DNA of 64,000 nt from Streptomyces sp. S.PB5 (GTDB lineage: Bacteria > Actinomycetota > Actinomycetes > Streptomycetales > Streptomycetaceae): assembly GCF_030403745.1 (NCBI RefSeq), contig NZ_JAQMWP010000002.1:186001-250000 (forward strand), given 5' to 3'. The translations under genes and the position numbers were made by a program. The notes under the pieces are model-generated. The model made no database searches, was not told the DNA's origin, and saw only the letters and a program-made list of their open reading frames with translations. Below are positions 35,201 through 45,759 of the stretch, piece after piece. Each line of letters starts with the position of its first letter. Positions within the stretch are counted from its first letter, which is position 1.

Positions 35201-37751
35201 GAACGCCCCCGACAGCGTCCCGCTGGAAGAGGTCCAGCCCGCCCACGAGATCACCCGCTGTCTCGCCTCCGGCGCGATGAGCCACGGCGCCCTGGTCGCC
35301 ACCGCCCACGAGGCCGTCGCGCACGGCACCAACATGGTCGGCGGCATGTCCAACAGCGGTGAGGGCGGCGAGCACCACACCCGGTACGGCACCATCCGCG
35401 GCTCCCGGATCAAGCAGTTCGCGTCCGGCCGCTTCGGCATCTGGGCGGGCTATCTCGCCGACCCGATGCTTCAGGAGCTGGAGATCAAGATCGGCCAGGG
35501 CGCCAAGCCCGGCGAGGGCGGTCAGCTGCCCGCGCCGAAGGTCACCGTCGACATCGCGGCGGCCCGTGGCGGCACCCCCGGCATCGAGCTGATCTCCCCG
35601 CCCCCGCACCACGACACGTACTCCATCGAGGACCTCGCGCAGCTCATCCACGACTGCAAGGCGGCCCGCGTCCGGGTCATCGTCAAGCTGGTCTCCTCGG
35701 AGGGCATCGGCACCATCGCCGTCGGTGTCGCCAAGGCCGGCGCGGACGTCATCAACGTCGCCGGGAACACGGGCGGCACGGGCGCCGCGGCCGTCACCAG
35801 CCTGAAGTACGCCGGGCGTTCGGCGGAGATCGGCGTCGCCGAGGTCCACCAGGCGCTCGTCGCCAACGGGCTGCGGCAGAAGGTCGTCCTGCGCTGCTCG
35901 GGCGCCCACCAGACCGGCGGCGACGTCGTCACCTCGGCGCTTCTCGGCGCGGACAGCTTCGAGTTCGGCACCACCGCGCTGATGATGCTCGGCTGCGTCA
36001 TGGCGAAGAACTGCAACGTGAAGTGCCCGGCGGGTCTCACCACCAACCCCGAGGTCTTCGAGGGCGACCCGCGCGCGCTGGCCCAGTACCTGCTGAACAT
36101 CGCGCACGACGTCCGCCAGATCCTCGCCCGCCTCGGTCTCAAGTCCCTCCGCGAGGCGCGGGGCCGCACGGACCTGCTCCAGCTGCTCGACCACCCGGCG
36201 AGCGTCGGGCGCCTGGACGTGCGGCGCCTGCTGGCGAGCGTGCCCGAGAAGGTCGTCGCGGACCCGGAGTACCTGGAGAAGGACTTCACCACCGACGACG
36301 CCCTCATCGAGCGCGTCCGCGCCGCGCTCCTCGACCGGCGCGAGCCGTCCCTGCTCGTCGACGGCATCCGGCTCGGCAACAGCGACAAGTCGGTCGGCGG
36401 TCAGCTCAGCATCGACATCGAGCGGCTCCTGAACCACGAAAGCCACGAACTCGCCGACCTCTCGGGCGTCCCGGCCGTCATCACCGACGACCGCGGCCGC
36501 CACCGCCTCACCGACGACGCCCTGCGCATCCGCACCACCGGCTCCGCCGGACAGTCGTACGGCGTCTTCTGCAACGACGGCATCACCCTGGAGCACACCG
36601 GTACCGCCAACGACGGCGTCGGCAAGAGCCAGAGCGGCGGCCGGATCGTCGTCCGCGCCCCCGGCGGCGGCAGCGCCGAACGCGGCGGCAACGTGCTCAT
36701 CGGCAACTTCGCGCTGTTCGGCGCGACCGGCGGCCGCACCTTCGTGCAGGGCGAGGCCGGTGACCGGTTCGCCGTGCGCAACTCCGGTGCCACCGCGGTC
36801 GTCGAGGGCGTCGGCGACTTCGGCTGCGAGTACATGACCGGCGGCACGGTCCTCAACCTGGGCGGCTTCGGCAAGGGCCTGGGCAACGGCATGAGCGGCG
36901 GGTTCCTGTACCAGTACGACCCGTCCGGCGAGCTGGAAGGCAGGGTGAGCGCCGACTCGCTGCTGGTCTTCCCGGTGACCGACACCGCGCACGGCACCTT
37001 CCACGAAGAGGTCGTACGGCTGCTGCTGACCTGGCACGCGGAGGCCACCGGCTCGGAGCTGGCGGCCCGGCTGCTGCACGACTGGGACACCGAGCGGCAG
37101 CACATGTACTGCGGAATGCCCCGCGCGCTCCTCCTCTACCAGGACTCCACCGAGATCCTCGCCGCCGCGACCCGGGGCCGGCTCCTCGACGAGCTCGCGA
37201 CCTCCGTCGCGACGGACAAGCTGCGGGCGTTCAAGGTCGACTACCGCGACCAGCGCACGATCCTCGACGGCCGCGCCCCGGCCTTCGGTGACCAGGGCAG
37301 CGACGACATGTTCTCGCTGCTGTCCTCCTACACCGTGCTCGGCGCCGCCCAGGACCTCGCCCTCCAGCGGGTGCCCGGCGCGAGTGGCCCGGAGGACCCG
37401 AAGGTCGCCGAGGCCGTGCGCAACCTGGTCCTCACCGAGGACTTCTTCGTGAAGCAGAAGGTCGTGAAGTATCTCCGCGGCACGCTGGACCGTTTCGACG
37501 ACGGCGAGCTGGCCACGCTCATCGCGATCAAGCGCCTCGACGACTACAAGCGCGCCCTCAAGCAGCGCAACAACCTCAGCGTGGACGCCCCCGGCACCTA
37601 CGGCTGGATCGTCCACCAGACCCTCAAGAACGCCGGCCGGGTCCGGGCCGCCCGCTTCGACGAGCTGCTGGCGACCGCGGCGCTCGACGACATCGCGGCC
37701 CTCGCGAGCCGTCACATCCCGCAGGCCCCGACCGAGGCGGTGACCGCATGA
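32217..37751 (+). CDS. Large GltB-like glutamate synthase, divergent class
   Basis: 1844 residues from TTG at 32217 (AGGA 8 nt upstream); an in-frame ATG at 32166 or an earlier start is possible. Domains: class II glutaminase with Cys18 in SDCGVGF after a 17-residue propeptide and HTRFSTNTEPHPTMAQPF; central domain ~residues 440-800; FMN synthase domain from ~1010 (GAMSHGAL, GGMSNSGEGGE); Fe-S cysteines 1260/1266/1270; GXGXG beta-helix ~1390-1600; then ~240 extra residues. Canonical GltB is ~1500 residues with a C-x5-C-x4-C cluster; here it is C-x5-C-x3-C. No gltD is present; the stop overlaps the start of a CysJ-like reductase, the likely electron donor. Confidence 0.88.
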   Translation: MNHSTFGLYDPALDHSDCGVGFITRLDGTPSHDVIRKGDEALCAIPHRGGKSAEGVGDGAGVSVDLSVEFFGAITGETLRAGHFGVANCFVPVDGDRRAAAIDLVGRSIAEQGFEVLLVRDVPVDHSVACPAAEQYQLPIVQWVFLAPEGWERADVDSAANRALLAVEAVAYADETTYGGLYPLSLSARTQVLKGRLNSGEVIGYFRDLVDPRHSVRSLYFHTRFSTNTEPHPTMAQPFRLMAHNGELNTDRKNRLSDEALARARTRSIVRPPGQSDSSRLDQTLQSRVFDDGLDIVEAVVTLMPPAWENDHTLPAEVRDMLEYFSLYEEKNDGPAALIFSDGDVVGARLDRLGLRPLRTVETAEYLMVASEAGQVAFLDDEVVHRGRIEAGGMLVMDHRTGRVMRTREVLDALAARRPYSELLTGARVNLDDLPAPDYYRGTTTLGYDGDLSLAGRYVAYSLNQESFRFMLDPMLADGSERISAMGYGNAINALSDTEGGMAKYFSQRFAQVTNPPLDSIREADGMSMRVALGPKPDGTHGTDRRQLVVSSPVLGHLDMVRLRDQRIVPLERFAMLYEPVLGDERANADALRAAVQRLCDDVERFASEQGGIAMLTDRAVSSTRAPLPVILAVAAVNQRLIETGLRLRVSLVAESGQLASSHHVATALGFGASAVYSLSARLRAEEKYPSAPAPAGEMTETDLALKKFRKAAEKSLAKTMGRVGLCTAESYIGGEFFEPNYLDTRDDIFAQTFPHMEAPVGGVGFARIAQAATDWHERARTVGTEQQIPLLGLFKERSDGAGHSFGVTAVRGFGDMVEEKPEFGKPEDSDDLRLLTLGQLDDAYGITETAYRNTGYDALSDAEIDAFRITPGYRAFLRTTHEERSRRPAALRDVLALPADVTGLRTPEDFARELGRFSTDGNASITVRGVIGSRTERGNVHLRLTSPGPDAAERHAALAEGLAHLGDVKALAVGADGVELTATGTAARLLSLLENAPDSVPLEEVQPAHEITRCLASGAMSHGALVATAHEAVAHGTNMVGGMSNSGEGGEHHTRYGTIRGSRIKQFASGRFGIWAGYLADPMLQELEIKIGQGAKPGEGGQLPAPKVTVDIAAARGGTPGIELISPPPHHDTYSIEDLAQLIHDCKAARVRVIVKLVSSEGIGTIAVGVAKAGADVINVAGNTGGTGAAAVTSLKYAGRSAEIGVAEVHQALVANGLRQKVVLRCSGAHQTGGDVVTSALLGADSFEFGTTALMMLGCVMAKNCNVKCPAGLTTNPEVFEGDPRALAQYLLNIAHDVRQILARLGLKSLREARGRTDLLQLLDHPASVGRLDVRRLLASVPEKVVADPEYLEKDFTTDDALIERVRAALLDRREPSLLVDGIRLGNSDKSVGGQLSIDIERLLNHESHELADLSGVPAVITDDRGRHRLTDDALRIRTTGSAGQSYGVFCNDGITLEHTGTANDGVGKSQSGGRIVVRAPGGGSAERGGNVLIGNFALFGATGGRTFVQGEAGDRFAVRNSGATAVVEGVGDFGCEYMTGGTVLNLGGFGKGLGNGMSGGFLYQYDPSGELEGRVSADSLLVFPVTDTAHGTFHEEVVRLLLTWHAEATGSELAARLLHDWDTERQHMYCGMPRALLLYQDSTEILAAATRGRLLDELATSVATDKLRAFKVDYRDQRTILDGRAPAFGDQGSDDMFSLLSSYTVLGAAQDLALQRVPGASGPEDPKVAEAVRNLVLTEDFFVKQKVVKYLRGTLDRFDDGELATLIAIKRLDDYKRALKQRNNLSVDAPGTYGWIVHQTLKNAGRVRAARFDELLATAALDDIAALASRHIPQAPTEAVTA

Positions 37752-39472
37752 CCGTCATGCCCCCTACCGGGACCCTCATCCCGGCCGACGCGCCGTTCTC
37801 CGCCCAGCAGGAGTCCTGGCTGGCCGGGTTCATCGCCGGCATCGCCGCGGCCGGACGCCGCGGCAGCAAGGCCGACGCGCCCGCCGCGACGATCGACGTC
37901 CTGATCGGCACCCAGACCGGCAACTCCGAGCTGGTGGCCGAGGACATCGTCGCCGGGGCCCGCGCCCGCGGCCTCGGCGGCCGCACCGCCGCCCTCGACG
38001 ACGTCACCCCCGAGGCGCTCGCCGCGATGTCCCACGTCATCGTCGTCACCTCGACGTACGGCGAGGGCGAGATGCCCGACAACGCCGGGCTGTTCTGGGA
38101 GGCGCTGCAGTCCGACACCGTCCCGCGCCTGGAAGGTGTGCGCTACTCGGTCCTCGGCCTCGGCGACCGCGGCTACGACGACTTCTGCCAGGCCGCGAAG
38201 CTCATCGACACGCGTCTCGAGCAGCTCGGCGCGGCCCGGGTCCACGACCGCGTCGACTGCGACGTGGACTTCGAGGAGCCCGCCGCCGAGTGGACGACGA
38301 CGGTGCTGGACCTGCTCGCCGCCGAGACGGGCGCACAGGGCGCGAAGGGCACGGGCGGCGCCGCCGCGCAGGCCCCGAAGAAGCCCCGCTCCCCGTGGAA
38401 CAAGCGCACCCCGTACCCGTCCCGCCTCACCGCGAACCGTCTCCTGTCCGCCCCCGGCAGCGCGAAGGAGATCCGCCACTACGAGTTCGACCTCGGCGAC
38501 AGCGGCATCACCTACGAGGCCGGCGACGCGCTGGCCGTCGTACCGGTGAACGACGACCGGCTGGTCGCCGCCCTGCTGGAGCACCTGGGCGCGAGCGACG
38601 ACCGGGAGACGGCCGAACTCCTGCGCACGGAACGGGAGATCCGCACCCCGTCGAAGGAGCTCATCGCCGAGCTCGTCGAGCGGGCGCCCACCAGTGAGCT
38701 GGCCGCGGTCGTCGCGCACGGCGACCGCGAGGACCTCGACTCCTGGCTGTGGGGCCGGGATGTGCTCGACCTCCTCCGGGACGCCGGGCCCAAGGCACCG
38801 GACCTCGCCGAACTCCTGCCGTTCCTGCGGCCGTTGCAGGCCCGCCAGTACTCGATCTCGTCGAGCCCGCTCGCCCACCCGGGCAGCATCCACCTCACGG
38901 TCGCGTCCGTGCGGTACGACAGGTACGAGGGTGTGGCGTCGACCTATCTGGCGGATCGCGTGGGGGAGTCCGGGGTCGGCATCTACCTCCAGCCGAACGC
39001 CGCCTTCAGCATCCCGGCCGACGACGACGCCCCCATGATCATGATCGGCCCCGGCACCGGCATCGCCCCCTTCCGCGGCTTCCTCCACGAGCGGGCCGCG
39101 CGGGGCGCCTCCGGGCGCAACTGGCTGTTCTTCGGCGACCAGCGCCGCGAGGCCGACTTCGTGTACGAGGACGAGCTGACGGAGCTCCGACAGCGCGGTG
39201 TGCTCACCGAGCTGGACCTCGCCTTCTCACGGGACCAGGCCGAGAAGATCTACGTGCAGACGCGGATGCGGGAGCGGTCGGCCGAGTTGTACTCCTGGCT
39301 GGAGGACGGCGCGTCCGTGTACGTCTGCGGCGACGCCTCCCGGATGGCGAAGGACGTCGAGACGGCCCTGCTCGGGGTCATCGCCGAGCAGCGCGGACGC
39401 GGCGACGACGACGCGGCGGAGTACCTCGCGGACCTGCGGCGGTCCAAGCGCTACGTACGGGACGTGTACTGA
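37748..39472 (+). CDS. CysJ-like diflavin (FMN/FAD) NADPH reductase
   Basis: 574 residues, ATG overlapping the gltB-like stop (ATGA). N-terminal flavodoxin domain at ~47-195 (IGTQTGNSELVAEDI, TSTYGEGEMPDNAG, LGLGDRGYDDFCQ); linker rich in Ala/Gly/Lys; FAD-binding domain with RQYSISSSP; NADPH domain with GPGTGIAPFRGFL, FFGDQRREADF and YVCGDASRMAKDVE, ending KRYVRDVY as in CysJ and P450 reductases. In sulfite reductase this chain feeds CysI; no cysI is nearby. Translational coupling to the GltB-like gene suggests it reduces that enzyme instead. Confidence 0.93.
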   Translation: MTVMPPTGTLIPADAPFSAQQESWLAGFIAGIAAAGRRGSKADAPAATIDVLIGTQTGNSELVAEDIVAGARARGLGGRTAALDDVTPEALAAMSHVIVVTSTYGEGEMPDNAGLFWEALQSDTVPRLEGVRYSVLGLGDRGYDDFCQAAKLIDTRLEQLGAARVHDRVDCDVDFEEPAAEWTTTVLDLLAAETGAQGAKGTGGAAAQAPKKPRSPWNKRTPYPSRLTANRLLSAPGSAKEIRHYEFDLGDSGITYEAGDALAVVPVNDDRLVAALLEHLGASDDRETAELLRTEREIRTPSKELIAELVERAPTSELAAVVAHGDREDLDSWLWGRDVLDLLRDAGPKAPDLAELLPFLRPLQARQYSISSSPLAHPGSIHLTVASVRYDRYEGVASTYLADRVGESGVGIYLQPNAAFSIPADDDAPMIMIGPGTGIAPFRGFLHERAARGASGRNWLFFGDQRREADFVYEDELTELRQRGVLTELDLAFSRDQAEKIYVQTRMRERSAELYSWLEDGASVYVCGDASRMAKDVETALLGVIAEQRGRGDDDAAEYLADLRRSKRYVRDVY

Positions 39473-39572
39473 GCATGCCGGACGAGCACGGCTGCGTGCC
39501 CGGACCGGCGCGCGCCACCGCGGTGCACGGGGCGTGGGGGCACCTGGCGGCATCACTGCCCGACACGTGAAC

Positions 39573-39590
39573 GCGCCCCGTAAGGGGCGC
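39573..39590 (+). terminator. Hairpin GCGCCCC-GTAA-GGGGCGC
   Basis: Perfect 7-bp stem with a GTAA loop, about 100 bp after the diflavin reductase stop, followed by GGGGCTGT. This is the common short intergenic hairpin of Streptomyces genomes and likely ends the gltB-like/diflavin operon. Confidence 0.7.
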
Positions 39591-39716
39591 GGGGCTGTAC
39601 GAGCGACGGCACATCGCGGCCCTACCAGCGGAGCGCCATCGCACCGGACTTTGCCAGGGCCGCCCAGCGCATAGGGTCGAGTCCGTCCCACCCGTCGCCG
39701 AACCGGAGGTCGCCGC

Positions 39717-40892
39717 ATGCGGATCTCACAGCGGGCCGAGTCCGTCGCCCCCTTCTACGCCATGGAGTTCGGCAAGCACGCCGCCGCCTTGGAGGCCCAG
39801 GGCCACGACGTCGTGAAGCTCAGCCTCGGCGAGCCCGACTTCGGGGCGCCCCCGGCCGTGGTCGAGGCGATGCGCGCGGCCATGGACGGGCGGGCCATGA
39901 GCTACACCGAGGCCCTCGGGATGCCCGCACTGCGGCAGGCGATCGCGGGTTTCTACCGCGAGCGGCACGGCGTCGAGGTCGACCCGGGCCGGGTCGTCGT
40001 GACCGCCGGGGCCTCGGCCGCCCTGGTGCTGGCCGCGGCCGCGCTCGTCGACCCCGGGGACGAGGTGCTGATCGGCGACCCGTCGTACCCCTGCAACCGG
40101 CAGATCATGGAGAGCTTCGGCGCCCGGGTCACCCTCGTCCCGACCACCGCCGCCTCCCGCTACCAGCTGGACGCGGCCTCCGTGCGGGAGCACTGGACGG
40201 ACGGCACCCGCGGAGTCATGGTCGCCACCCCGTCCAACCCGACCGGCACCTCGGTCCCGGCCGCCGAACTCGCGGCCCTGTGCGACCTCGCCCGGGAGCG
40301 CGACGCCTGGCGGATCGTCGACGAGATCTACCTCGACCTCGGCGACCACGACGCGCAGGACCGCCCGCCGAGCAGCGCCCTCTCCTTCGACGCCGACGCC
40401 TTCGTCATCAACAGCTTCTCCAAGTACTTCGGCATGACCGGCTGGCGGCTCGGCTGGTGCGTGGTGCCCGAGATCCTCGTACCGGCCCTGGAACGCCTGG
40501 CCCAGAACTACTTCCTGTGCGCCTCGACCCCAGCCCAGCACGCCGCCCTGGCCTGCTTCACCCCCGAGTCCCTCGCCGTCTGCGAGGAGCGCCGCGCCGA
40601 GTTCGGCCGCCGCCGCGCGCTCGTCCTCGACGGCCTCGACCGGATCGGACTGCCGGTGCCCGTGCCGCCCGACGGCGCCTTCTACGTCTACTTCGACGTC
40701 AGCGGAACCGGCCTGACGTCATGGGAGTTCTGCGCCCGCGCCCTGAAGGAGGCCCACGTCGCGCTCACCCCGGGCCGGGACTTCGGCGTGGGCACGGCCG
40801 AGACCCACGTACGGCTGTCCTACGCGGCCTCCGCCGACGCACTGCGCGAAGGCATCGCGCGGCTGGGGAAGTTCGCGGCATCGCTTCACTGA
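39717..40892 (+). CDS. Class I/II PLP-dependent aminotransferase
   Basis: 391 residues with GGAGG 9 nt before the ATG. Fold type I features: LSLGEPDFGAPPAVVEAM, YTEALGMPALRQAIA, ATPSNPTGTSVPAAEL (substrate/PLP loop), DEIYLDL, and the PLP lysine in INSFSKYFGMTGWRLGW; the C-terminal substrate Arg lies in THVRLSYA. It matches AspC/arginine-pathway type aminotransferases. It follows the glutamate synthase-like operon by 244 bp, past a terminator, so the link to glutamate use is suggestive rather than shown. Confidence 0.93.
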   Translation: MRISQRAESVAPFYAMEFGKHAAALEAQGHDVVKLSLGEPDFGAPPAVVEAMRAAMDGRAMSYTEALGMPALRQAIAGFYRERHGVEVDPGRVVVTAGASAALVLAAAALVDPGDEVLIGDPSYPCNRQIMESFGARVTLVPTTAASRYQLDAASVREHWTDGTRGVMVATPSNPTGTSVPAAELAALCDLARERDAWRIVDEIYLDLGDHDAQDRPPSSALSFDADAFVINSFSKYFGMTGWRLGWCVVPEILVPALERLAQNYFLCASTPAQHAALACFTPESLAVCEERRAEFGRRRALVLDGLDRIGLPVPVPPDGAFYVYFDVSGTGLTSWEFCARALKEAHVALTPGRDFGVGTAETHVRLSYAASADALREGIARLGKFAASLH

Positions 40893-40973
40893 ACGCACAC
40901 AGAGTTCCCCCAATAACTTTAAACTTCAAGCGTTACGCTGCTGACTCTCCCCCCCACAGCACAGGAGAGTCGT

Positions 40974-42080
40974 GTGAGCGACGGCGACGTAGTGGTGATC
41001 GGCGGCGGCTACGCGGGCGTCCGCCTGGCGAAGAAGCTGGACGCGACGACACGGGTGACGCTGGTGGACCGCAAGGAGGTGTTCTTCCACCGGATCGCCG
41101 CACTGCGGGCCGGGGTGCGGCCGGAGTGGTCGGTGACACCCTTCATCCCCTATGACCGGCTGCTGTCCGGCGGCCGGGTGGTGGTCGGCAAGGTACTGCG
41201 CATCGACACCGACGCACGCCAGGTCGTCCTGGCCACGGGGGAGCGCATCCCGTACGACGTCGTGGTGATCGCCACCGGCGCCGACTACCCCGAACCGGCC
41301 CGCTTCAACGGCACCACCGCCGAGGAGGCGGTGAAGGCGTTCGCCGGGCACCAGCGGGCGATCGCCGACGCCGGGCACGTCCTCGTCGTCGGCGGCGGGC
41401 CCTCCGGGGTCGAGCTCAGCGCCGAGATACGGCTGGCCCGGCCGGGCGCCCGGGTCACCCTCGCCCACTCCGGCCCGTCACTGCTGCACGGCACGGGCAG
41501 CGAGCGCGCCGGGCGCAAGGCGCTGGCCTGGCTGGAGGCCCATGACGTCGAGGTGCGGCTCGACTCGTTCATGTCGCCCGGCTTCGAGTTCGGCACCTAC
41601 CGCGACGCGTACGGGAACGTCATGGAGGCCGACCTCTCCTACTGGGCGACCGGCACCACACCCAACACGCTCTGGCTGCGCCTCGGCGGCCACGGCGACT
41701 GGCTGAACCCCTCCGGGCACGTCAAGGTCGACCGGGCCCTGCGGGCCGGCGGCCGCCCCGACGTCTTCGCGGTCGGCGACGTGAGCGACGCGACCCAGGT
41801 CAAGGTCACCCCGGCCGCCCTCGCCCAGGCCGACCTCGCGGCCCACAACATCCGCTCCTACCTGCAGAGTTCCGGCAGGCACCGCAAGGAACCCCGCCAC
41901 TACAAGCCGGTCCATCGCACCCCGCTCATCGTGCCGTTCGGCGGGGCCGACGGCATGACCCTGCTGCCGGTGCCGGGCGGCGAGAGCGCGGTGCTGGGCG
42001 GCCGTACGTCGGTGCTGGCCAAGGCGAAGACGCTGATGACGCCGTACATGCGGCGGCAGTTGGGATACGCGGCGAGCTAA
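40974..42080 (+). CDS. FAD-dependent NAD(P)H oxidoreductase (FSP1/NDH-2-like)
   Basis: 368 residues from GTG at 40974 with AGGAGAG 6 nt upstream. N-terminal FAD loop VVIGGGYAGVRLAKKL, central NAD(P)H loop VLVVGGGPSGVELSAEI, VVIATGADYPEP, and the C-terminal FAD contact DVFAVGDVSDATQVKVTPAALAQ. This is the AIFM2/FSP1 and type II NADH dehydrogenase-like group; likely reduces a quinone at the membrane. No membrane helix is visible. A bidirectional terminator separates it from katG. Confidence 0.9.
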   Translation: MSDGDVVVIGGGYAGVRLAKKLDATTRVTLVDRKEVFFHRIAALRAGVRPEWSVTPFIPYDRLLSGGRVVVGKVLRIDTDARQVVLATGERIPYDVVVIATGADYPEPARFNGTTAEEAVKAFAGHQRAIADAGHVLVVGGGPSGVELSAEIRLARPGARVTLAHSGPSLLHGTGSERAGRKALAWLEAHDVEVRLDSFMSPGFEFGTYRDAYGNVMEADLSYWATGTTPNTLWLRLGGHGDWLNPSGHVKVDRALRAGGRPDVFAVGDVSDATQVKVTPAALAQADLAAHNIRSYLQSSGRHRKEPRHYKPVHRTPLIVPFGGADGMTLLPVPGGESAVLGGRTSVLAKAKTLMTPYMRRQLGYAAS

Positions 42081-42096
42081 GACGCCCGGCACAAAG

Positions 42097-42138
42097 GTGC
42101 GCCCCGGCCCACCCGTGAGGGTCGGCCGGGGCGCACCC
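42097..42138. terminator. Bidirectional terminator between flavoprotein and katG
   Basis: GGTGCGCCCCGGCC (42097-42110) and GGCCGGGGCGCACC (42125-42138) pair perfectly over 14 bp; the loop CACCCGTGAGGGTC adds an inner ACCC/GGGT stem. It lies between two convergent genes. Confidence 0.9.
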
Positions 42139-42165
42139 GGTGTCCGGTCGGAATCAGATCCGGTC

Positions 42166-44815
<2,650 letters not shown>

Positions 44816-44839
44816 GGGTGCCAACCTACCCCCACAAAC

Positions 44840-44865
44840 ACGAATGGTTCAAGAAATGGATTCGT
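44840..44865. promoter_or_regulatory. Candidate FurA operator/promoter
   Basis: In an AT-rich island upstream of furA, ACGAAT (44840-44845) and ATTCGT (44860-44865) form an inverted repeat with a 14-bp spacer. On the minus strand TTGAAC lies 18 bp before TAGGTT, so the repeat overlaps the -35 and spacer region. This fits autoregulation. Confidence 0.55.
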
Positions 44866-45008
44866 TCCAAGTCTGTGCCGTGTCGTGTGGCCGGATGTTT
44901 GCTTCCTGTTGTATGTGCAAGCCCGCGCGGCTGTATGCGCACCCCCGCGCGGGGGGAATCACGTACCTCCGCACGACGGGCCGGGCCCGGATGCGAGGAT
45001 GTGACGCC

Positions 45009-45647
45009 ATGACTGCAGGGTGGGGTTCTCGCACGGTACGGGCCGCGGTGTTCGCGGCCGTCTGTGTGCTGCTCGCCGCCCTGGGGCACGTTCTGATGTC
45101 CGGGCGGCACGTACCGGGCTGGGCACTGGCCACGGGCGCGGCTCTCACCGGGGCCGCGGGCTGGTGTCTGGCGGGGCGTGAGCGCGGGCTGCCGGCGGTG
45201 GTGGCCGTGGTCGTCGCCGCGCAGGCCGCCCTCCACGAGGGCTTCTCACTGGCGCAGCCGACCATCTCCGACGGCGGCGGCATGGGGTCCATGCCCATGG
45301 GGCCGATGCACCTGCACTCCATGGACGCCATGGATATGACACACATAGGCGCGGGCCACACCGCCTCCGCCGCGTCCTCCTCCCTCGGCATGTTCGCCGC
45401 CCACCTGCTGGCCGCACTGCTGTGCGGTCTGTGGCTCGCGTACGGCGAACGGGCCGCGTTCCGGATCCTGCGCGCCGTCGCCGGATGGCTCGCCGCCCCG
45501 CTGCGGCTGCTGCTCGCCGTACGGGTCCCGGCGCACCGTCCGCTTCCGGGCCGGCCCCGGCGCCGTGCCGGCCGGGCGCCGCGCCTTCTCCTTCTCGTCC
45601 ACGCGATCACCACCCGGGGTCCGCCCGTGGGGACCGCTGTCGTCTGA
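45009..45647 (+). CDS. Met/His-rich polytopic membrane protein
   Basis: 212 residues from ATG at 45009 with GAGGA 9 nt upstream. Five membrane segments; between the third and fourth lies a Met/His cluster (GGGMGSMPMGPMHLHSMDAMDMTHIGAGH) with nine Met, which is a typical copper-binding composition. The C-terminus is Arg/Pro-rich. No family name is assigned. It precedes an ECF sigma gene by 112 bp with a hairpin between, so it may be the sensor or anti-sigma-like partner, or a copper-handling protein. Confidence 0.75.
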   Translation: MTAGWGSRTVRAAVFAAVCVLLAALGHVLMSGRHVPGWALATGAALTGAAGWCLAGRERGLPAVVAVVVAAQAALHEGFSLAQPTISDGGGMGSMPMGPMHLHSMDAMDMTHIGAGHTASAASSSLGMFAAHLLAALLCGLWLAYGERAAFRILRAVAGWLAAPLRLLLAVRVPAHRPLPGRPRRRAGRAPRLLLLVHAITTRGPPVGTAVV

Positions 45648-45661
45648 CAGACAGCCGCTGA

Positions 45662-45688
45662 CCCGAGGCCGCCCCTGAGCGCCTCGGG
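45662..45688 (+). terminator. Hairpin between Met-rich gene and sigma gene
   Basis: CCCGAGGC (45662-45669) and GCCTCGGG (45681-45688) form an 8-bp stem 14 bp after the membrane protein stop. It could act as a terminator or attenuator before the sigma gene. Confidence 0.55.
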
Positions 45689-45759
45689 CTTCTGCCGTAC
45701 GCCCGCTTCCGAGCCGTACGGCTGTGTCCCCGTTCCCGGATGACCTCGAAGGACACCTG

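Noticed and set aside
32202..37715. 1837-codon open frame antisense to the GltB-like gene
   Set aside because: It mirrors the third-position GC bias of the plus-strand gene, has Gly/Val/Ala/Asp-rich composition and no recognisable domain. It is a shadow frame.
37748..39472. Sulfite reductase flavoprotein CysJ acting in sulfur assimilation
   Set aside because: No cysI, cysH or sulfate genes are nearby and the gene is coupled to the GltB-like gene. The fold is CysJ-like but the role is unlikely to be sulfite reduction.
39475..39570. 31-codon frame after the diflavin reductase stop (MPDEHGCVPGPARATA...)
   Set aside because: No ribosome-binding site at usable distance and no recognisable features; ends just before the terminator. 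Could be a chance frame.
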